Shown: one piece after another, positions 59,898 to 64,000 of the stretch
Numbering within the stretch: the stretch's first letter is position 1
How the letters are laid out: every line of letters begins with the position of its first letter
NCBI GenBank assembly: GCA_040005555.1
Contig: JBDTYT010000001.1
Coordinates: 1-64,000, forward strand
DNA from: JBDTYT01 sp040005555
Lineage (GTDB): Bacteria; Actinomycetota; UBA4738; HRBIN12
Length of the DNA: 64,000 bases
Reading direction: 5' to 3'
Program-made: the position numbers and the translations under genes
The notes under the pieces: model-generated
Seen by the model: only the letters and a program-made list of their open reading frames with translations
The model's database searches: none
What the model was told of the DNA's origin: nothing

Positions 59898-60719
59898 CTA
59901 CGGACCGCCCGACATCGTGAGGACGAGCGCGTCGATCGGATGGCCCTTCAGCGACACGTGCCGTCGTTCGATTCCGTCCTGAGGGATCGCCGCCGCTGCC
60001 GCCGCCTCGTCCGTGACCAAGACCTCGCCGATGGCCGCCTGTGATGCGAGATGCGCAGCGATGTTGACGGGGTCGCCGAGCGCCGTGAAGTCGCTCGCGC
60101 CGTGTGAACCCACGATCCCGACGAACGCCGAACCGGTGTGCACGCCCGCTCCGAGCGGAACCCACGGGCCGTCGGCTGAGTCGTGACCCGTCGCGCGGAG
60201 CAGCTCGTCCGCCGCCTCCACCGCCCTTCGAGCGTGCTCCGGTCCTGCCAGGAAGGGAAGGAACAGTCCGACCACCTCGTCGCCCACGAACTTCTCGATG
60301 ATCGCGTCGGCGTCGATCAGGACCTCGCTGGAAGCCTTGTAGAAGCGGTTCATCAGGCGGGTGAAGTCCCACACGGGCATCTGCCGCGCCAACTTGCTCG
60401 AGCCGCGAACGTCAGCGAACAGCATCGACACCTCGACCTCGGCTCCGCTGACCTCGCCATCCTCGGATGAGGGGCACATCTTCGCGTGCAATTGCAGACC
60501 GTCGAAGCATCGCCCGCAGATCTTGGGCTGCTTATCCCACGGCGAGAAGCCGTATCGCCGGAGCAACCGTCCACCCGGGCCGGCGAACGGGGCGGAGCAG
60601 AGCTTGCACCTCGGGTTCGAGGGGATGAATCGGAGTGGGCTCTTATCCTGCAGGTGCGGATGCGTTCCACTGAGGAAGTCGTGCCACTCCTGTTCCGGGG
60701 TCATCTCTGACGTGGCCAT
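59898..60719 (-). CDS. class III nucleotide cyclase domain protein with zinc-ribbon
   Basis: The 273-residue soluble protein has an N-terminal CxxC...CxxC (Cys38, 41, 68, 71), then a class III cyclase domain. It retains the metal Asp103 (LFADVRGSS), Lys143 and Asp147 (EKFVGDEV), Asp210 (DFTALGD) and Asn219. The transition-state Arg of the NxxxR motif is His223 (VNIAAHLAS). It therefore may be weak, altered or inactive. The lysine and DFT favour adenylate. It is upstream of the cNMP-binding fusion and probably makes or modulates its ligand. Confidence 0.85.
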   Translation of the reverse strand: MATSEMTPEQEWHDFLSGTHPHLQDKSPLRFIPSNPRCKLCSAPFAGPGGRLLRRYGFSPWDKQPKICGRCFDGLQLHAKMCPSSEDGEVSGAEVEVSMLFADVRGSSKLARQMPVWDFTRLMNRFYKASSEVLIDADAIIEKFVGDEVVGLFLPFLAGPEHARRAVEAADELLRATGHDSADGPWVPLGAGVHTGSAFVGIVGSHGASDFTALGDPVNIAAHLASQAAIGEVLVTDEAAAAAAIPQDGIERRHVSLKGHPIDALVLTMSGGP

Positions 60720-60728
60720 CCTCGGGGA

Positions 60729-60734
60729 AGCCTA
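60729..60734 (-). promoter_or_regulatory. −10 box TAGGCT for the cyclase operon
   Basis: TAGGCT (minus strand) ends 9 nt before the ATG at 60719. Confidence 0.35.
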
Positions 60735-60798
60735 CGTCCTGCCTACCGGCGCCGCATCCGCCGAAGGTCATGCCGCCGGGATCTGTTGGAGCGCTTGC

Positions 60799-61977
60799 CT
60801 ATCGTTCTGCCAGCGTTCGTTCGAGTGGTGTCGGGAACCGTGTCTTGATCCGCACGTCGCCGAGCCAGTCCCGGAGCCGGTCGCGCTCGGCGTCGATCGC
60901 CTTCCGGGCTGTCGCGTCCACGGACTCGAGGAGTTCGACGACCACCTTCCCGCCCGGCGTCTGTGCCCAACCTCCGACCACGTGACCGTTCGCCCAGACG
61001 GTCGGTCCCGCGTTGCCGTTGCGGTCGAACAGCGCCGATGCATGATCGCCGAGGTACCACGCGCGCTCCTTCCACCCCATTATCGTCGTGTCGAGCCCTG
61101 GGAGGAGCGCGACCCAGCGATCGGCCTTGCTGACTCTCCTGGTGTCGTCGGGCAGCACATAGCCGATGCCCTCGTCCAGCTCGACCTCCTCGGCACCGAT
61201 GGCCTCGAGGGTCGTCGCGGCGAGTCTCGCGGTCCACCCTGTCCACCACCGGATATCCGTCGAGGTCGCCGGCCCGAACGTCCGGAGCCAGCGGCCGAGC
61301 AATCCGACGCAAGCCTCGTCGTGGTCGATCGGCGACAACGGGCCGCCCAGCCACGTCTCGGTCGGCGCCCAGCGGTACTGACCCGAGGTCCAGCCGCCGA
61401 GCGGGCGCGCCCGCACGATGCGCCCTTGCGTCGCGAGCAGGAAAAGCACGCGGGTCGAGACACCCATCGTCCCCGCCCACGTCTTGCCCTCGCCGAAGCT
61501 GAGCCTGACGCCGAGCTCCGGAACGTCCTTCGTGAGCTCCCGGGCGGTGGCCTCGCCTCTGGCGACGAGCTCCTCGAGGGTCTTCGCCGCGACCCGGTCA
61601 AGCCATCGCGCTCCCTTTCCAGCCGGCGCGATCCCCTGCTCCTCCAGCATCTGAACGAGGCGCTTGCGTTCGCCGGGCACGAGGGCCTTCGTGCACGCCT
61701 CATCCATCACCGCGGCCAGGCCGCGAGGGACGACGAACAGGGTGCGCCGCATCCCCAGCATCCGGACGAGCGACCGACGCTCGTAGAGCGAGTCTTCGAG
61801 GTGGGCCGGGACGAAGTCGTCGACCCTCGCCCACGCGGTGAGGAAGACGCTCGCGGGATCGCTCGAGTGCAGACCCACGATCTCGGCGGCGACCGCTTCT
61901 ACCGACGCAGCGGGGCGAGCCAGCTGATGGCGCAGCCCGAGCCGCGCCCGTCGCTCCTCGACCCCGATCTTCCGCAC
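60799..61977 (-). CDS. winged-helix DNA-binding protein of the AlkZ/HTH_42 family
   Basis: The 392-residue protein of Pfam HTH_42 type (three winged-helix modules) has IVGLHSSDPASVFLTAWARV, RTLFVVPRGLAAVM, DVPELGVRLSFGEGKTWAGTMGVSTRVLFLLATQG and RWWTGWTARLAATTLEAIG. Relatives include AlkZ/YcaQ DNA glycosylases, whose catalytic QxQ/QxD lies where this protein has HSS, so glycosylase chemistry is doubtful and another DNA-related role is possible. The GTG at 61977 follows TAGGTT by 8 nt. Confidence 0.82.
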   Translation of the reverse strand: MRKIGVEERRARLGLRHQLARPAASVEAVAAEIVGLHSSDPASVFLTAWARVDDFVPAHLEDSLYERRSLVRMLGMRRTLFVVPRGLAAVMDEACTKALVPGERKRLVQMLEEQGIAPAGKGARWLDRVAAKTLEELVARGEATARELTKDVPELGVRLSFGEGKTWAGTMGVSTRVLFLLATQGRIVRARPLGGWTSGQYRWAPTETWLGGPLSPIDHDEACVGLLGRWLRTFGPATSTDIRWWTGWTARLAATTLEAIGAEEVELDEGIGYVLPDDTRRVSKADRWVALLPGLDTTIMGWKERAWYLGDHASALFDRNGNAGPTVWANGHVVGGWAQTPGGKVVVELLESVDATARKAIDAERDRLRDWLGDVRIKTRFPTPLERTLAER

Positions 61978-61985
61978 GACACGCC

Positions 61986-61991
61986 AACCTA
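61986..61991 (-). promoter_or_regulatory. −10 box TAGGTT for the winged-helix gene
   Basis: TAGGTT (minus strand) ends 8 nt before the GTG at 61977. Confidence 0.45.
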
Positions 61992-62008
61992 CCGTGCGCT
62001 GATGGCTG

Positions 62009-62962
62009 TCAATTCGTCGGGAACCGGGCGACGCCGAACCAGCCTGCTCCGGTATCGGTGCTCGCGAGCAACTGCGACGAGCCGTTCCCGCGCCTCGTGA
62101 TCGCGAACCCGTTCGCATCGGAAACGAACCACAGGTCGGCGACGAAGACGTTGCCTACGGAGCCGATGTCGTGCCAGGTCTTTCCGCCGTCGGTCGTGTG
62201 GAACAGGTCGGCGAAGGCGGCGTGCCATCGCCATCCTCGGCCGTCGTCGAGGAAGCGATATCCGATCGGTTCGGGGGCGAGCCCGTGGAACTCACGCGTC
62301 CACGTGGTGCCGCCGTCGGTCGTCTTCCATACGACCTGGAGCCTCGAGCCGGCAGCGGCGTCCCCACCGCAGACCACCCATCCATCGGCGACCGAGGTGC
62401 GGTTGACGAAGAGGGCGTCGCGCGCGGCGTGGCGGCACGGTTGGGAGGCCGCGGCCCATGTGGCGCCGCCATCGGATGATGCCATGACGCGCGACGACAC
62501 GGTGGTGCGCCGGATGGCCCATCCATCCACGGAGGTGGCGAAGCTGGGATCCGAGACGCTGGCATGGGGAATGCTCGACCACGTCGTCCCTCCGTCACCG
62601 CTGTGCTCGAGTCGCTTCCCAACGAGCGCCCATGCATCCAGGCCGCCCGGCACGACGGTCACGCTGCTCACCGAAGCGGGTCCGAACGTGGTCGGCGAGC
62701 TCCAGGTGTGGCCTCCGTCCGCGGTCGTCGAGATCGCGGACGTTCGACGCTTTGCGCAGGTCCGGCAGACGATCGTGCCCGCGACGATGCCGTGATCCAC
62801 GTCGAAGAACGCCAGCGAGCTCGGCTGGAACCCGCTCGCCACGGGGTTCGGCTGCATGTCGGGCGTCCGGGCCAGCGCGATCGAGCCCGGTGAGCCGATC
62901 AGACCGAGCGCCATCGCGATCGTGATCGCGGTCGTGAGCGCGGAGCGACGTTGCAGGTGCAT
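62009..62962 (-). CDS. secreted BNR-repeat (Ycf48-like) propeller protein
   Basis: The 317-residue protein has a signal peptide (LTTAITIAMALGLIGSPGSIALA) and a β-propeller with repeated Asp boxes (TADGGHTW, SGDGGTTW, SSDGGATW, TTDGGTTW, TTDGGKTW) separated by VDHGIVAG / VDGWAIR / ADGWVVCG strands, as in Ycf48-type assembly factors and sortilin-like propellers. There is a CxxC (CRTCAK) near the start. The function outside photosynthetic bacteria is unknown. AGGAGG lies 8 nt before the ATG. Confidence 0.8.
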   Translation of the reverse strand: MHLQRRSALTTAITIAMALGLIGSPGSIALARTPDMQPNPVASGFQPSSLAFFDVDHGIVAGTIVCRTCAKRRTSAISTTADGGHTWSSPTTFGPASVSSVTVVPGGLDAWALVGKRLEHSGDGGTTWSSIPHASVSDPSFATSVDGWAIRRTTVSSRVMASSDGGATWAAASQPCRHAARDALFVNRTSVADGWVVCGGDAAAGSRLQVVWKTTDGGTTWTREFHGLAPEPIGYRFLDDGRGWRWHAAFADLFHTTDGGKTWHDIGSVGNVFVADLWFVSDANGFAITRRGNGSSQLLASTDTGAGWFGVARFPTN

Positions 62963-63040
62963 GGCGAAACCTCCTAGCCGTCGGTCTCGTACCATTCGGC
63001 GCGGGCGCGTGATGGTTTCCAGCCTCCGCCTGGAACTCCG

Positions 63041-64000
63041 TCAGACGGTCGGGAGCGCGAACTGCATCGTCGTGCCGTGCCCCGGTTCGCTCTCGGCGGA
63101 GATCGAGCCGCCGTGCGCCTCGACGAGCGCTTTGGCGATCGCGAGGCCGAGCCCGGCGCCACCCGAGTCCGCGGTCTTCACGAACCGGTCGAACACATGC
63201 GGGAGCTCGCCGGCGGCGATCCCGGACCCTGTGTCGCCCACGGCGAACGCCACGGCCTCGCTCGAGCGTTCCGCCGAGACGGTCACCGAGCCGCCGGACG
63301 GCGTATGTCGCAGAGCGTTCGTGAGCAGATTCGACAGCACCTCGCCGATCCTCACGGGATCGACGTCAAGCTCGGGGAGTTCGGCCCCCAACTGCCCTTC
63401 GAGCCGAACGTTCGCCTCCGCGGCCCGGAGCCGGAACGCCGAGACGGCGTCCTCGACCAGGTGGGCCGGATGGACGCGCTCCCGGTGCAACCGCAGGGCC
63501 CCGGCCTCGGCGGTCGACAGCGTCTGAAGGTCGTCGAGGAGCCTTGCCATCACGACGGTCTCCTCGAGCATCGGCTCGAGATGCGCTCGATCACCGGGGT
63601 AGAGGCCATCCAAGATCCCCTCGGCGTTGCCGCGGATCACCGAGAGCGGCGTCCGGAGCTCGTGCGCCACATCGGCGAGGAGGTTGCGCCGCAACTCCTC
63701 ACTCGCGGAGAGCCGTGCGGTCATCGCGTTGAAGGAGCGCGCGAGCCGGCGCATCTCGGGTGGGCCCCGCTCCTCGACGCGGGCTGAGTAATCGCCGCCG
63801 GCGACTCGGTCGGCCGCATCCATGACATCGCCGACCGGTCCCGCCATCCGCCGCACGGAGCGGGCCACAGCAAGGATGGCGAGAACGAGCACGACGAGGA
63901 TGATCGGCGCAAGCGCGCGGCGGTTTCCGGGTCCGAGCCCGCTGGAGAGCGCGCGGAACACCAACGCGCTCGCCAGCACCAGGAGGATGAAGAAGAGGGT
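63041..64000 (-). CDS. sensor histidine kinase (partial, runs off the right edge)
   Basis: The visible C-terminal 320 residues include a membrane helix (ALAPIILVVLVLAILAV), a HAMP domain (RRMAGPVGDVMDAADRVAGGDYSARVEE), a HisKA domain with the phospho-accepting His in LLADVAHELRTPLSVIRGN, and a HATPase domain with N-box EVLSNLLTNALRHT, GDTGSGI and GLGLAIAKALVEAHGG. The reading frame stays open to base 64000, so the N-terminal sensor part lies outside. Its response regulator is not in the window and probably lies to the right. Confidence 0.93.
   Translation of the reverse strand, partial: TLFFILLVLASALVFRALSSGLGPGNRRALAPIILVVLVLAILAVARSVRRMAGPVGDVMDAADRVAGGDYSARVEERGPPEMRRLARSFNAMTARLSASEELRRNLLADVAHELRTPLSVIRGNAEGILDGLYPGDRAHLEPMLEETVVMARLLDDLQTLSTAEAGALRLHRERVHPAHLVEDAVSAFRLRAAEANVRLEGQLGAELPELDVDPVRIGEVLSNLLTNALRHTPSGGSVTVSAERSSEAVAFAVGDTGSGIAAGELPHVFDRFVKTADSGGAGLGLAIAKALVEAHGGSISAESEPGHGTTMQFALPTV

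Noticed and set aside
60361..62100. 579-codon plus-strand frame opposite the cyclase and winged-helix genes
   Set aside because: Antisense shadow; the minus-strand genes have clear catalytic and fold motifs.
1..64000. chromosomal origin, tRNA genes, insertion sequences or CRISPR
   Set aside because: I saw no DnaA-box cluster, no tRNA T-arm pattern in a gene-free stretch, no transposase and no regularly spaced repeats, although the locus type suggests the origin may be near.

Overview
This window is about 67% GC with very dense coding, mostly GTG/ATG starts, and 4-nt ATGA/GTGA overlaps inside operons. Gene content points to an actinobacterium, probably from a deep-branching or uncultivated lineage rather than a classical Streptomyces or Mycobacterium. 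The evidence is the SigM/MurJ/TrxB/CwlM chromosomal locus (DUF6049 protein, pseudokinase partner of MurJ), F420/LLM-type oxidoreductases, a complete nickel superoxide dismutase pair, Ino1 with a PadR regulator, menaquinone genes, and a type IV pilus PilT. I saw no tRNA, rRNA, CRISPR array, insertion sequence or phage gene. Most single-gene promoters have a TANNNT box only 6-9 nt before the start codon, the signature of leaderless mRNAs.

Layout. 1-12 kb: an LLM oxidoreductase, the CwlM-like amidase with thioredoxin and thioredoxin reductase, then a menaquinone block (menE divergent from menB-menA-menD, a membrane protein and a GNAT; menF-menG led by a double-HTH MerR regulator). 12-20 kb: one long minus-strand series, NUDIX > TauE/SafE > DUF6049 > MurJ > TadE-like > pseudokinase > ECF sigma > anti-sigma. 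This is the mutT4-Rv3909-mviN-sigM-rsmA region of mycobacteria, but MurJ and its pseudokinase are separate genes and the men block sits between rsmA and trxB. 20-32 kb: PilT, a small HExxH membrane protein, CCA-adding enzyme, a CtpE-like P-type ATPase, signal peptidase I, a molybdate ABC operon with its HTH-TOBE regulator, and a divergent YchF GTPase. 32-36 kb: NiSOD and its maturation protease (divergent, with overlapping start codons), a BNR lipoprotein, an RTX-repeat protein, then a poly-cysteine leader peptide in front of tusA and a DsrE-like gene.

36-52 kb: M15 peptidase, zinc alcohol dehydrogenase, MarR-MFS operon, a VOC protein flanked by two gene remnants (DGPF/YCII and the tail of an ECF sigma factor), three MFS transporters in all, ino1-padR, PNPOx-like, PAC2, GNAT, an orphan PotD and an Lrp-M24 peptidase operon. 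52-64 kb: a second ECF sigma factor with a membrane-anchored partner, divergent from a cupredoxin; a PQQ-type sugar dehydrogenase; a second LLM enzyme; a class III nucleotide cyclase next to a 961-residue transporter-HEAT-cNMP-binding fusion; a winged-helix protein; a secreted BNR protein; and a sensor kinase running off the right edge.

The two most promising items for new biology are the cyclase plus cNMP-sensing transporter-like fusion (56981-60719), and the poly-Cys upstream ORF that appears to control a sulfur-carrier operon (35104-35263).
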